Part shown: positions 28,541-37,558 of the stretch, one piece after another
How the letters are laid out: each line of letters opens with the position of its first letter
Numbering within the stretch: the first letter of the stretch is position 1
Assembly (NCBI RefSeq): GCF_003351785.1
Contig: NZ_CP031230.1
Location: forward strand, 930,001-994,000
Direction of reading: 5' to 3'
Length of the DNA: 64,000 nucleotides
Origin: Sporosarcina sp. PTS2304
Lineage (GTDB): Bacteria; Bacillota; Bacilli; Bacillales_A; Planococcaceae
Notes under the pieces: generated by a model
Databases searched by the model: none
Seen by the model: only the letters and a program-made list of their open reading frames with translations
What the model was told of the DNA's origin: nothing
Position numbers and translations under genes: made by a program

Positions 28541-28589
28541 GGAGTGGGGGAAAAGGTGGAGAATGCTTCAAAGCCTTACCTATCACTAT

Positions 28590-28657
28590 CGAATGATGAA
28601 ACAAATGCGAAAGCGTATGGGCAACAAGTTGTAGCAACGAATCCGTGTGGTGAGCAG
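28590..28657 (+). CDS. nrdJ: nrdJ exon 2: mini-exon with the catalytic triad
   Basis: 68 bases. With the last base of exon 1 it encodes A-N-D-E-T-N-A-K-A-Y-G-Q-Q then V-V-A-T-N-P-C-G-E-Q, residues 461-483. The segment N-P-C-G-E holds the conserved Asn, thiyl-radical Cys and Glu of all ribonucleotide reductases. Intron 1 enters in phase 1 and intron 2 in phase 0, so both must be removed, in the right order of joining, for an active enzyme. Confidence 0.92.
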
Positions 28658-29313
28658 GTGCGAAAGGTAGCATAATAATCATCGTCTGAAGAGATAAGGG
28701 ATTAGGATAATATCCCTTTAGACAGCCGACTTACTTGGATGGAGAAATACCACCGGGGACAATAGCATGTCGGAAAAGCGGAAGAAGGACAGTAAACTGC
28801 GAGAAACCTTCGTTCTGCGAGTCTAAGTTCTATATGGCTAAAGCTAAACTGCCTTAATCCTAGATTCTTCGTTCGAACCGCAGAGAGTCTCATACTTCGC
28901 AGTTAAAATGAGATTGTGCTTGAGTTATTTCGATTGGTTGCTCGCCGAAATAATATCCTCCTAAGCACCGAAGCACGATAAGTGTGATAAGAATCGAACG
29001 GGAAGCCTAAGTAGAACCAGTGATTATTATAGTGAACCTTTGATTTTTCGCTAGGAACGTCGAAAGACTATGGAATATATGACTCGCCCTAAAAGCAGTC
29101 CTCTATGATTCCTGAATATCTATTAGCGGAAAACGGAGCTGTCATAGTAGTCCGAGGAACCTGAAACAACAGGTATAGCCGTAAATCGGAAGCGGGAAAG
29201 CCGCCCACACACATATGGAAGCATATGTGACACCCGACTTAATCAGTCATCAAGGGTGCTGGCGAAGGACAGCAGGTTAAAGTAGATATCTAAAATATGA
29301 GGAGGTATGCGAA

Positions 29314-31146
29314 ATGCAAAACGCTGAAACAATTTTAGGTATCATCGAGAAGAAATCAATTTCTGACAAACAATACAAATTCGATAGACTATATCGAAAT
29401 TTATTTAACCCAGACTTTTACCTTGGAGCATACGGGAAGATTTATGCCAAAGAAGGTAATATGACAAAAGGGACTGACAATGAAACAATTGATGGTTTCG
29501 GAATGAAAAAAGTGAATGAAGTAATCGAACTGATGAAAAATGAACAATACCATTTCAAGCCAGTAAGAAGAGTAAATATTCCTAAGAAAGACGGCTCTAA
29601 AAGACCATTAGGAATTCCTAGCTTTTATGATAAGGTTGTCCAAGAAATTAGCCGAAGTATCCTTGAAGCCATTTACGAACCTAGATTTAGTAAAAGTTCC
29701 CATGGTTTTAGACCAAAAAGAAGTTGCCATACAGCGTTAAAACAGATTAAAAGAGAGTGGACGGGAGTTAAATGGGTAATAGAGGGAGATATTAAAGGTT
29801 TCTTTGATAATATTGACCATGACATATTACTCGGTATCCTAAATGAACAGATTCATGATGGACGCTTTCTAGAACTAATTAAAAGAATGCTGAAGGCAGG
29901 ATTCATGGAAGACTGGGTATTTCACAAAACCTACTCTGGAACGCCGCAGGGAGGCATTATAAGCCCTATATTGGCTAATATATACCTTAATAAACTAGAT
30001 GAATTTGTAGAACAATTGTTAATTCCTAAATATGAAACAAATAAGAAAAAGCGTAAGATGAATTCTGCATACAATAAGGTCAATAGACAAATGGTGGAAC
30101 TTAAGAAAGAAATCAATGCCTTAGATATCTTAGATAAGAGTCGTGAACAATTGATTCAACAATATAAGGCACTAAATCTTGAAAGAAGAAACCTAAAAGT
30201 CTCGGACGAAATGGACGAAGAATTCATTAGAGTTAAGTATGTTCGCTACGCAGATGACTTCGTTATTGGAGTTATTGGAAGTAAAGAATTAACAGAGCAG
30301 ATTAAAAATGAAGTTGCTGAATTCTTACAGGACAAACTAAAACTTACGCTAAGTCCAGAAAAGACACTTATTACAAATTTCAAAGACCCGGTTAAGTTCC
30401 TTGGATATGAAATGTATATTCAGGATTCCAACACTTATCTAGTAAAAAGGAAAAATGGACGCATCTCGAGAGCGGTCAACGGTATACCAAGGCTAATGGT
30501 ATCAAAAGAGGCAATACCTAAAAAGTTAGAGAAATTTATGAAAGATGGCAAAGCAGTTCATCGTAAAGAATTGACAAACTTGGACATTGCAGAAATCATT
30601 TCTATATACGCAGCCGAAGTAAGAGGGTTATATAACTATTACAGAATGGCTGATAATGTAGCAAACCAAATGAACAAGTTCAAACATTATCACAGAACTA
30701 GCCTAGCTAAAACTTTAGCAGTAAAAATGCGAATGTCAGTCGCACAAGTCAGACAAAAATATGAGGTTGATGGAACGATTGGAATCATTATTAAACGAGA
30801 GCCACCTAAAAGAGACTTGATTTACAAGTACTACAACGATGGCTTCTCAAAGAATGATTATGTTGAAAATTCAAATCATCAAGATGACTTTTTACCAAAT
30901 ACGAGCAAATACAGTGGAAGGAATGGCATTGTCAAAAGACTTCTAGCTGAAAAATGCGAAATATGCGGAACCGATGATAAGAATAAGAACTATGAAGTCC
31001 ATCACATAAGAAAATTAAAAGACCTCAAAAAGAAATACAAAGATAAAAAACCTCCATACTGGGTGGAGATGATGGTAGCAAGAAATCGTAAAACACTCGT
31101 CCTTTGTGAAGAGTGCCACGATAAGCTACACAGCAACAAATTATAA
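29314..31146 (+). CDS. Intron 2 reverse transcriptase/maturase with HNH domain
   Basis: 610 residues behind GAGGAGG. RT blocks: KKDGSKRPLGIPS, GFRPKRSCHTAL, EGDIKGFFDNIDH, GTPQGGIISPILANIYL, then a long helical insert (about 235-305) before VRYADDFVIGV and LSPEKT. The maturase domain spans about 380-520. The C-terminal HNH domain is complete, with CEICG, YEVHHI, the run of Lys and the final CEECHDKLH. It is likely active in splicing and homing into NPCGEQ-coding targets. It belongs to the chloroplast-like type with an HNH endonuclease, judged from layout only. Confidence 0.92.
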   Translation: MQNAETILGIIEKKSISDKQYKFDRLYRNLFNPDFYLGAYGKIYAKEGNMTKGTDNETIDGFGMKKVNEVIELMKNEQYHFKPVRRVNIPKKDGSKRPLGIPSFYDKVVQEISRSILEAIYEPRFSKSSHGFRPKRSCHTALKQIKREWTGVKWVIEGDIKGFFDNIDHDILLGILNEQIHDGRFLELIKRMLKAGFMEDWVFHKTYSGTPQGGIISPILANIYLNKLDEFVEQLLIPKYETNKKKRKMNSAYNKVNRQMVELKKEINALDILDKSREQLIQQYKALNLERRNLKVSDEMDEEFIRVKYVRYADDFVIGVIGSKELTEQIKNEVAEFLQDKLKLTLSPEKTLITNFKDPVKFLGYEMYIQDSNTYLVKRKNGRISRAVNGIPRLMVSKEAIPKKLEKFMKDGKAVHRKELTNLDIAEIISIYAAEVRGLYNYYRMADNVANQMNKFKHYHRTSLAKTLAVKMRMSVAQVRQKYEVDGTIGIIIKREPPKRDLIYKYYNDGFSKNDYVENSNHQDDFLPNTSKYSGRNGIVKRLLAEKCEICGTDDKNKNYEVHHIRKLKDLKKKYKDKKPPYWVEMMVARNRKTLVLCEECHDKLHSNKL

Positions 31147-31182
31147 GAGTTTTTGTCAGAACTCGATGAAATTTAACTGAGA

Positions 31183-31216
31183 GAGCCGTATGCGGGGAAA
31201 CTTGCACGTACGGTTC
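31183..31216 (+). ncRNA. Domain V of group II intron 2
   Basis: A 34-base hairpin GAGCCGTATGCG...GCACGTACGGTTC with a GAAA tetraloop and AGC triad, a near-ideal match to bacterial domain V. Confidence 0.92.
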
Positions 31217-31273
31217 GTAGGGGGAGGTCGGAAAAAGTGGTAGTAATACTAACTCGTCCGTCTTCTACCCGAC

Positions 31274-32386
31274 CCGCTTGCACCATATTCCGTCTGTAAT
31301 TTAGCAGCTGTCAATCTGGCAGAGATGGCGGATAAAGAAACGAAAACAGTAAACTTTGAGAAATTGAAAAAGACGGTACAGACAGGTGTGCGCATGCAAG
31401 ACAACGTTATTGATGCGACACCGTATTTCCTAGAAGACAATAAAGTACAAGCTCTTGGCGAACGCCGTGTAGGACTTGGTGTGATGGGACTTGCCGATCT
31501 TCACATTTATTGCGAGAAGGAATATGGCTCGCCTGAAGGCAATCAATTAGTTGATGAAGTATTTGAAACAATTGCCACGACAGCTTATCGAGAATCGATT
31601 GAGCTGGCGAAAGAAAAAGGAAGCTTCCCGTTCTTGATCGGGGAAACGGAAGAAAAAACACAAGCTTTGCGCCAAGCGTTTATTAACACAGGATTTATGA
31701 AACGTATGCCTGAAGATATTCGTCAAGCGGTTCTAGAACATGGTATTAGAAACTCCCATTTACTTACAGTTGCGCCAACTGGTAGTACTGGAACAATGGT
31801 AGGAGTTTCGACTGGATTAGAACCTTATTTCTCCTTTACGTATTACCGTAGTGGACGTCTCGGTAAATTTATCGAAGTGAAAGCAGATATCGTTGAAGAA
31901 TATTTACAAGCGAATCCAGACGCAGATCCGGATCACTTGCCGCACTGGTTTATTTCCTCTATGGAATTAGCACCAGAAGCGCATGCGGATGTACAATGTA
32001 TTATCCAGCGCTGGATTGATAGCTCGATCTCGAAAACGGTGAACGCACCACGCGGCTATACTGTGAAGCAAGTAGAGAGCGTCTATGAACGATTGTATAA
32101 AGGCGGAGCGAAAGGCGGCACAGTGTACGTTGACGGTAGCCGTGATTCACAAGTGCTGACGCTTAAAGCGGAAGATAATATTCCGGACACGGAAGAAGTA
32201 GTAGAAGTAACAGAACAACCGAAAGTGGTTCTTGTGAATACGATTCAAGCATTGCGATCAACGAATGTGACGATCGGTTCTGAAGTAGGCGACACGTGCC
32301 CAGTTTGTAGACAAGGAACGGTCGAAGAAATTGGCGGTTGTAACACATGTACGAATTGTCAAGCACAATTAAAATGTGGTCTATAA
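31274..32386 (+). CDS. nrdJ: nrdJ exon 3: C-terminal part of B12-dependent RNR
   Basis: 370 residues starting P-L-A-P-Y-S-V-C-N-L at the intron 2 border, the direct continuation of the active-site strand. RRVGLGVMGLADL and APTGSTGTMVGVSTGLEPYFSF are conserved barrel loops (the second contacts substrate phosphate). The tail has a CPVCRQG ... CNTCTNCQ zinc-ribbon-like set and ends in CGL, the mobile Cys region that re-reduces the active site. A terminator follows. Confidence 0.93.
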   Translation, partial: PLAPYSVCNLAAVNLAEMADKETKTVNFEKLKKTVQTGVRMQDNVIDATPYFLEDNKVQALGERRVGLGVMGLADLHIYCEKEYGSPEGNQLVDEVFETIATTAYRESIELAKEKGSFPFLIGETEEKTQALRQAFINTGFMKRMPEDIRQAVLEHGIRNSHLLTVAPTGSTGTMVGVSTGLEPYFSFTYYRSGRLGKFIEVKADIVEEYLQANPDADPDHLPHWFISSMELAPEAHADVQCIIQRWIDSSISKTVNAPRGYTVKQVESVYERLYKGGAKGGTVYVDGSRDSQVLTLKAEDNIPDTEEVVEVTEQPKVVLVNTIQALRSTNVTIGSEVGDTCPVCRQGTVEEIGGCNTCTNCQAQLKCGL

Positions 32387-32389
32387 TCA

Positions 32390-32430
32390 AAATATCCCGT
32401 ATGTCAGTATTGACATACGGGATATTTTTT
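32390..32430. terminator. Bidirectional terminator
   Basis: Perfect arms of about 17 bases around GTAT (ATATCCCGTATGTCA and its complement) with A-run and T-run, between convergent nrdJ and yqhQ. Confidence 0.88.
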
Positions 32431-32433
32431 CAT

Positions 32434-33426
32434 TTACGATAAAATACTTAACGATTTTTGTTCATCGATGGTTTCTGTATCCAGCGCAACGTTTTCATGC
32501 AACACACCGACACCGTATTGTTCTACTTCCAATAACTTCTCGAAGGAAGCGATGGCCACTTCGACTTGTTGGTCGTCAGGCTCTTTTGTAGTGAGCAATT
32601 GCAACCACAGCCCAGGATAGCCTAAGTAGCGCAGAACAGGGACGTCTCTAAGTGCATTTGTTAGCTGCAGTACTTCGAACGACACACCGAGCACAACAGG
32701 AATTAAGAGAATCCGATTGACGACACGCAACCAGAGCGGATCGGCTGGTACGAAAAAGTAAATCAACATGCCGACAATGACTGTAAACAAAATAAAACTA
32801 CTGCCACAACGGTAGTGCAATCGAGATTGTGCTTGAACATTTTCCACTGTCATTTCTAAATTATTTTCATAGTTATTAATGACTTTATGTTCGGCACCGT
32901 GATATTGAAATACTCGTTTAATGAGTGGCGTCATAGAGATTAACCCGATGTAGGTCAGCAGTAAAATGAGTTTAAAGACACTTTCGAGTATGATTTGTGC
33001 TGTCTTACCCGGAGCGATTGGCTCAAATAGTGCTGCAAGGAACACGGGCACGAGTGTAAATATAAATTTGCTGAATAAAAACGTCAGCACCCCGATCGCC
33101 GCCACTCCAAGAATCATCGCCAGTTTGGACGTTTCTTCTTCCGTTTCTTCGGTTTCTTCGCCAGGCATCACATCGTAACGATCGCTCGCGAACGTCAAAT
33201 GCTTTGACCCATTGCCTGCCGATTCGATCAATGCTACAATCCCGCGAATGAATGGTATTTTCTTTAATTTTGAACCGACGGGATGCGGCTCTCTCGGTAC
33301 ATGAAAATATTCGATTGAGTCATCTTTGCGGCGGACAGCTGTTACTGTATCTTTTTTTCCGCCAAACATCACACCTTCTATAAGTGCTTGTCCTCCGTAT
33401 GCTGGAGGAGTTTGTGATTTGCTCAT
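32434..33426 (-). CDS. yqhQ: DUF1385 membrane protein YqhQ
   Basis: 330 residues. It starts with a soluble GGQALIEGVMFGG motif, the DUF1385 signature, and has about four helices in the middle and C-terminal half with the conserved YHGAEHKVINNYE and RCGSSFILFTV between them. The HGAEH-x(n)-H pattern could bind metal. Function unknown. The gene is divergent from yqhR and lies in the yqh block kept throughout Bacillales. Confidence 0.9.
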   Translation of the reverse strand: MSKSQTPPAYGGQALIEGVMFGGKKDTVTAVRRKDDSIEYFHVPREPHPVGSKLKKIPFIRGIVALIESAGNGSKHLTFASDRYDVMPGEETEETEEETSKLAMILGVAAIGVLTFLFSKFIFTLVPVFLAALFEPIAPGKTAQIILESVFKLILLLTYIGLISMTPLIKRVFQYHGAEHKVINNYENNLEMTVENVQAQSRLHYRCGSSFILFTVIVGMLIYFFVPADPLWLRVVNRILLIPVVLGVSFEVLQLTNALRDVPVLRYLGYPGLWLQLLTTKEPDDQQVEVAIASFEKLLEVEQYGVGVLHENVALDTETIDEQKSLSILS

Positions 33427-33549
33427 AACATACCCACACTTTCTGTCGTAAGAAACGATATCTCTAGTGTACTAAAAAAATTAGAAATACACCATTCAGA
33501 TGTTTAAAAAAGATGGAAAAATCCGACACTGAAGAAGGAGGTGTTTGTT

Positions 33550-33981
33550 GTGAAAATTACTTCGACGCATGTTTGGACTTCAGTAATGGCTGCGATATTA
33601 TCTATAATTTCCTTGAAGTTCTTGAAAGTATTCGCATTTATTAGTTGGTCACCTATCGGCTGGTCTAAAAGATTTCATATGTTTACTACGACGCCTAGTT
33701 GGTTTAAATGGGTATTACTAGGTGCCATTTGTTTTCTATTGTTTTTTATTCTCTATATGATTGCGCTCTTTACGTCAAAGATTCCTCCTACTTTTTCTTC
33801 ACTCATCATTACCGTCATTGCTTTGTTTTGTATAGAGTGGATAATTCACATGAAGGCAGATTTGACGATGACACAATTCATGAAAAAGCTATCGATTCCA
33901 TTTGTTTGTCTATTCGCTATTATTATTCGCTTCGTCATTGGAACGTCGGTATACATGAAAAAATCATTTGCTAACGATTGA
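33550..33981 (+). CDS. yqhR: YqhR-type membrane protein
   Basis: 143 residues from GTG at 33550, set by AAGGAGGTG just before. Four predicted helices, no soluble domain. Identified mainly by position between yqhQ and aroQ, where B. subtilis has yqhR, and by the matching size. Function unknown. Confidence 0.7.
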   Translation: MKITSTHVWTSVMAAILSIISLKFLKVFAFISWSPIGWSKRFHMFTTTPSWFKWVLLGAICFLLFFILYMIALFTSKIPPTFSSLIITVIALFCIEWIIHMKADLTMTQFMKKLSIPFVCLFAIIIRFVIGTSVYMKKSFAND

Positions 33982-34108
33982 TTACGACTCATATTCGAAA
34001 GTTGCGCAAGTGTAGTAGAAGGAATTTTTCTGCTAAATAAAGATAAATAGTTTGTCCGATTCCCTCATTGTGCTAGAATAGGAAAGAAAATAACGAGGAG
34101 GGGATCAG

Positions 34109-34555
34109 GTGGAATTGCTATTGTTGAACGGTCCGAATTTGAATCGATTAGGCAAAAGAGAACCCGATATTTACGGGGCTGAAACATTAGCGGATATTGA
34201 ACAGCGCATGCAGCATCTCGCGGAACAATCAGACGTGACGCTTTCTTGTTTCCAATCTAATATAGAAGGGGAACTGATTAATCGGATTCATGATGCAGGC
34301 GATCAACCTATCGATGGCATTATTTTTAATCCGGGTGCGTTTACACATTACAGTATAGCTTTGCGTGACGCGATTGCTTCTATAGATGTTCCTGTAATCG
34401 AAGTACATATTTCGAACATACATACGCGCGAAGAATTCCGCCACACTTCTGTCATCGCGCCAGTTGCTGCAGGACAGCTTTGCGGCTTCGGGACCATCGG
34501 CTATGATCTCGCCTTCCAAGCGTTTTTGTTACGACGAGAGGAGACGAACTCATGA
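34109..34555 (+). CDS. aroQ: Type II 3-dehydroquinate dehydratase
   Basis: 148 residues, GTG start. NGPNLNRLGKREPDIYG (with the catalytic Arg and Tyr), CFQSNIEGELINRIHDA, FNPGAFTHYSIALRDA and IEVHISNIHTREEFRHTS are the complete active-site set of the dodecameric type II enzyme, which makes 3-dehydroshikimate in aromatic amino-acid synthesis. Overlaps the peptidase gene by four bases. Confidence 0.96.
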   Translation: MELLLLNGPNLNRLGKREPDIYGAETLADIEQRMQHLAEQSDVTLSCFQSNIEGELINRIHDAGDQPIDGIIFNPGAFTHYSIALRDAIASIDVPVIEVHISNIHTREEFRHTSVIAPVAAGQLCGFGTIGYDLAFQAFLLRREETNS

Positions 34556-35610
34556 AAATTGAACAACTTCGTACAGTATTGAAAGAACAACAACTAGATG
34601 CACTGCTCATTACGAATCCGTACAATCGTCGCTATATGACGAACTTTACAGGCTCGGCAGGTACCGTAATCATTTCGAAAAACGATGCAGTATTTATTAC
34701 GGATTTCCGCTATATGGAACAGGCCAATGAACAGCTGACAGGCTTTCGTATTGTCCAGCATACCGGCACGATGATCCAAGAAGTAGCCAATCAAGTACAG
34801 GCAATGAATATCAGGACGCTAGGATTTGAAAAAGAGCATATGAGCTACAGTCAATTTGAACTGTATGACAAAACAACGGAAGCGGAATTGGTGCCGGTCG
34901 CGGGGATAGTGGAAACACTACGCCTCATTAAAACACCTGAAGAAATCGAGGTGCTGAAATCAGCGGCAGCGATTGCGGATGCAGCGTTTGTCTATATTTG
35001 TTCGGTCATCCAGCCGGGTAAAACAGAACTCGAAATCGCCAATGAATTGGAATTTTTCATGCGGAAACAAGGGGCGACTTCTTCGTCATTTGATATAATT
35101 GTCGCTTCTGGTGAAAGAGGGGCTTTACCGCATGGGGTTGCATCTGATAAAGTGATTGAGACTGGTGATTTTGTTACGATGGATTACGGTGCGCTCTATA
35201 ATGGATACATCTCTGATATTACGAGAACGGTGTCAGTCGGAGAGCCTTCCGCAAAACTTCGTGAAATCTACGAAGTGGTGCTACACGCACAAGAGTTAGG
35301 CGTGGAACACATCAAAGCCGGCATGACGGGAATTGAAGCGGACGCTATTACGCGCGACTATATTAAGTCAAAGGGCTATGGCGATGCATTCGGTCACTCC
35401 ACAGGTCATGGAATCGGAATGGAAGTTCACGAAGCACCTGCCCTGTCTTTCCGTTCTGAAACGGTGTTACTGCCGAATATGACAGTGACGGTCGAGCCAG
35501 GCATTTATGTGCCAGGTGTCGGCGGTGTGCGGATTGAAGATGATATTCTCATTACAGAAACAGGTAATGAACGACTGACAAAGTCTACTAAGGAATTGCT
35601 TATTTTATAA
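34552..35610 (+). CDS. yqhT: Xaa-Pro peptidase, M24B family
   Basis: 352 residues with a creatinase-like N domain and a pita-bread C domain. Metal ligands are visible: Asp in TMDYGALYNGY and in SDITRT, His in HSTGHGIGMEVHE, Glu in TVEPGIYV and in VRIEDD. Cytosolic aminopeptidase releasing residues before Pro. Coupled to aroQ by ATGA overlap and followed by efp, whose product helps ribosomes make Pro-Pro bonds; the linkage is standard in Bacillales. Confidence 0.93.
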   Translation: MKIEQLRTVLKEQQLDALLITNPYNRRYMTNFTGSAGTVIISKNDAVFITDFRYMEQANEQLTGFRIVQHTGTMIQEVANQVQAMNIRTLGFEKEHMSYSQFELYDKTTEAELVPVAGIVETLRLIKTPEEIEVLKSAAAIADAAFVYICSVIQPGKTELEIANELEFFMRKQGATSSSFDIIVASGERGALPHGVASDKVIETGDFVTMDYGALYNGYISDITRTVSVGEPSAKLREIYEVVLHAQELGVEHIKAGMTGIEADAITRDYIKSKGYGDAFGHSTGHGIGMEVHEAPALSFRSETVLLPNMTVTVEPGIYVPGVGGVRIEDDILITETGNERLTKSTKELLIL

Positions 35611-35634
35611 TTGGATAATAATGGAGGAATATGA

Positions 35635-36192
35635 ATGATTTCAGTAAACGAATTTCGTACAGGTTTAACAATTGAAGTAGATGGTGATATTTGGCGCGTG
35701 ATGGAATTCCAACACGTAAAGCCGGGTAAAGGTGCTGCATTCGTACGTTCTAAGTTGCGTAATCTTCGTTCGGGTAACGTCAATGAGAAGACGTTTCGTG
35801 CGGGTGAAAAGGTAGCGAAAGCACAGATTGATAACCGCAAAATGCAATATTTGTATGCAAATGGTGATGATCATGTGTTTATGGATAATGAGTCATATGA
35901 ACAAATTGAGTTGAATGAGTCTCAGTTGGAGTATGAGTTGAAGTTCTTGAAAGAGAATATGGAAGTTCATGTTATTACGTATAAGGAAGAAGTGCTTGGC
36001 GTGGAGTTACCGGTAACGGTAACGCTTCAAGTAGCGGAAACGGAGCCTGGTATTAAGGGTGATACGGCGAGTGGTGGTTCGAAGCCGGCGAAAATGGAAA
36101 CTGGTGTTGTCGTACAAGTGCCGTTTTTCGTAAACCAGGGCGATATGTTAGTTATTAATACGGAAGAAGCGGAGTATGTTTCTCGCGCGTAA
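35635..36192 (+). CDS. efp: Elongation factor P
   Basis: 185 residues, the standard length. KOW and two OB domains. Lys32 in the loop [10 protein letters not shown] is the position that carries the 5-aminopentanol modification in B. subtilis. It relieves stalling at polyproline. RBS GGAGG. In relatives the next genes are spoIIIAA and spoIIIAB; here a repeat array follows instead. Confidence 0.96.
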   Translation: MISVNEFRTGLTIEVDGDIWRVMEFQHVKPGKGAAFVRSKLRNLRSGNVNEKTFRAGEKVAKAQIDNRKMQYLYANGDDHVFMDNESYEQIELNESQLEYELKFLKENMEVHVITYKEEVLGVELPVTVTLQVAETEPGIKGDTASGGSKPAKMETGVVVQVPFFVNQGDMLVINTEEAEYVSRA

Positions 36193-36200
36193 TATGTTTG

Positions 36201-36253
36201 GAGAGGGTATCCAGGAAGTCAGAGCTGTCTGATTTTCTTGGGTGCTCTTTTTT
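36201..36253 (+). terminator. Two-storey terminator after efp
   Basis: Inner hairpin AGGAAGTCAGA/TCTGATTTTCTT on an imperfect outer stem (GAG...CTC) with internal loop, then seven or more T. The plan is shared with terminators at 44074 and 55059. Confidence 0.7.
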
Positions 36254-36725
36254 TATGGAGTGAGGAAGTTGCCAACCATTTGGTTATGGTTTCTAGATGG
36301 TTGGAATTCAACGTATGTGTGAGAAGGAGACGTAGAGAATGTCGTTTCGTTGCGTTCCAGCCGGACGCGTTCGGGAGGGCGTGCGGTGAACCATACCGCT
36401 TCACTTCGTTTCGCCGGATGTTTCACCTGTCACGCTGATCCTCCCCGAGTCGCCGGCTTCCACTACACTGTACTCTTAAGCTTTTCTCTATGGAGTGAGG
36501 AAGTTGCCAACCATTTGGTTATGGTTTCTAGATGGTTGGAATTCAACGTATGTGTGAGAAGGAGACGTAGAGAATGTCGTTTCGTTGCGTTCCGGCCGGA
36601 CGCGTTCGGGAGGGGCCGCGTTACCGCTAGTGCCAACATGTGCTCCTAACGCTTCGCTTTTACTCGCAAAAGCCGTTCTGCGTGACAGCTCTCACTACAC
36701 TGCACTCTTCGGCTTTTTTAAGAGA
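36254..36725 (+). repeat. Repeat C: two direct copies, 235-bp period
   Basis: The first about 120 bases are nearly identical at 36254 and 36489 (TATGGAGTGAGGAAGTTGCC..., CGTTCGGGAGGG). The foldback core of copy 1 (GCCGG ... GATCCTCCCCGAGTCGCCGGC) is related to repeats A and B. Copy 2 diverges in the core. A third remnant lies at about 36726-36780. These fill the place where spoIIIAA and spoIIIAB would be. Short ORFs in them are by-products of the repeats. Confidence 0.8.
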
Positions 36726-36846
36726 GATTTAACCTTTTAGTTATCGTTTCTAGATGGTGGGAGTTTGACGGATTAGAGTGGTGAGAGATGTAGGATATGT
36801 TGGTTGTTTACGCCGTTCGCTTATGAATACGTATTGCTTAGAAGAT

Positions 36847-36879
36847 CACACGCAAGCCTTAGATTTGTGTGTGTTTTTT
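36847..36879 (+). terminator. Terminator just before spoIIIAC
   Basis: Arms CACACGCAA/TTGTGTGTG with one wobble, then six T. It separates the repeat array from spoIIIAC, so the spoIIIA genes need a promoter in 36880-36920. Confidence 0.65.
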
Positions 36880-36938
36880 GTATTTGCATATTTCGAGATG
36901 GCGTTTCATAGAGTAGAGCATGGAGGAGGCGTAGCGGG

Positions 36939-37148
36939 ATGGAATTGAATGATTTATTGCGCATCGCCGGCGTCGGATTGGTGATTGGGGTATTGCATGT
37001 ATTTTTTGAACAAACGGGGAAAAAGGAGTTCTCCTTCTTTTTATTTTTCTTGGCCTATTTGTATATTTCTATTGAATTGCTGATGTTTTTGCGTATATTC
37101 TTCACGGAAATTACGGAATTCTTCAGCTGGTTGTCTATGGCGATGTAA
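36939..37148 (+). CDS. spoIIIAC: Stage III sporulation protein AC
   Basis: 69 residues with two helices. The start (LLRIAGVGLVIGVLHVFFEQTGKKEF) corresponds closely to B. subtilis SpoIIIAC (IAGVGIVVAFLH, QMGKKEY). Part of the channel complex linking forespore and mother cell. GGAGGAGG lies upstream. It is the first gene of the locus here, since AA and AB are absent. It shares its final base with the next start region. Confidence 0.88.
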   Translation: MELNDLLRIAGVGLVIGVLHVFFEQTGKKEFSFFLFFLAYLYISIELLMFLRIFFTEITEFFSWLSMAM

Positions 37149-37522
37149 TGGTAGTTCTCTTTCAGCTGTTTGTCATGTATGTTGTGTTGCTGTTATTGGC
37201 GTTTGCGGTTCCTGCATTACATCCGATTTTGTATACGACGCTCTTTTTCTTACTGGCAGTGTATGTTCTTTTCACTATTCTTGTACCGTTTGCGCGCACG
37301 TTACTTGCCATGGTGGAAAAAATGCCGGCACCGACTACGCTGCTCATTGTAAGCGCCGGATTGTTTTATATGGCGGAAGTACTAGCGGGACAGATGAAAG
37401 ATGAAGGATACGAAGCGGTAGGTCAGTTATTTCAAACTGTGATGAAAATTGTCATCGTGACTCTATGGTTACCGTCTGTGAGCCAATTAATCGAAACGAT
37501 TCACGCACTCATCCCGTGGTAA
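37148..37522 (+). CDS. spoIIIAD: Stage III sporulation protein AD
   Basis: 124 residues, about four helices, slightly shorter than the 133 of B. subtilis. GLFYMAEVLAGQMKDEGYEAVGQLFQTVMKI matches the conserved Ala-Glu-x-Gly-x-Gln-x-x-Lys-Asp region. Overlaps spoIIIAC by one base. The first helix is shorter than usual. Confidence 0.85.
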   Translation: MVVLFQLFVMYVVLLLLAFAVPALHPILYTTLFFLLAVYVLFTILVPFARTLLAMVEKMPAPTTLLIVSAGLFYMAEVLAGQMKDEGYEAVGQLFQTVMKIVIVTLWLPSVSQLIETIHALIPW

Positions 37523-37558
37523 ATCCGAAATACACTCAATGAATGGACGAGACAGCCT

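Larger units (their letters stand above)
25876..28589 (+). mobile_element. Group II intron 1 in nrdJ (2714 bp)
   Basis: It begins GTGTGAC and ends in the AT just before exon 2. Domain V is clear at 28507-28540: CGCCGTATGAG, GAAA tetraloop, CTCACGTACGG. A domain VI-like helix with an unpaired A follows to 28589. A reverse transcriptase gene fills domain IV. The exon-binding site EBS1 is probably CATTAT at 26296-26301, complementary to the last six exon bases ATAATG (25870-25875). Borders are confirmed by restoration of the nrdJ frame. It sits on the coding strand, so it can splice out of nrdJ mRNA. Confidence 0.92.
28658..31273 (+). mobile_element. Group II intron 2 in nrdJ (2616 bp)
   Basis: It begins GTGCGAAAGG and ends CTACCCGAC, the common group II end. 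Domain V at 31183-31216 reads GAGCCGTATGCG, GAAA, GCACGTACGGTTC. The hairpin TATTTCG...CGAAATA at 28926-28953 carries in its loop TTGCTC (28938-28943), able to pair with the last exon bases GAGCAG (28652-28657): a good EBS1. Domain IV holds a second reverse transcriptase. It differs in sequence from intron 1, so the two are independent insertions rather than a duplication. Confidence 0.92.

Noticed and set aside
28590..28657. Introns 1 and 2 as one duplicated intron
   Set aside because: Their reverse transcriptases, domain V sequences and exon-binding sites differ clearly, so they are separate insertions.
36238..36649. Small Arg-rich proteins in the efp-spoIIIAC gap as spoIIIAA or AB remnants
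   Set aside because: Both frames are products of repeat C; no Walker motif or SpoIIIAB pattern can be seen.
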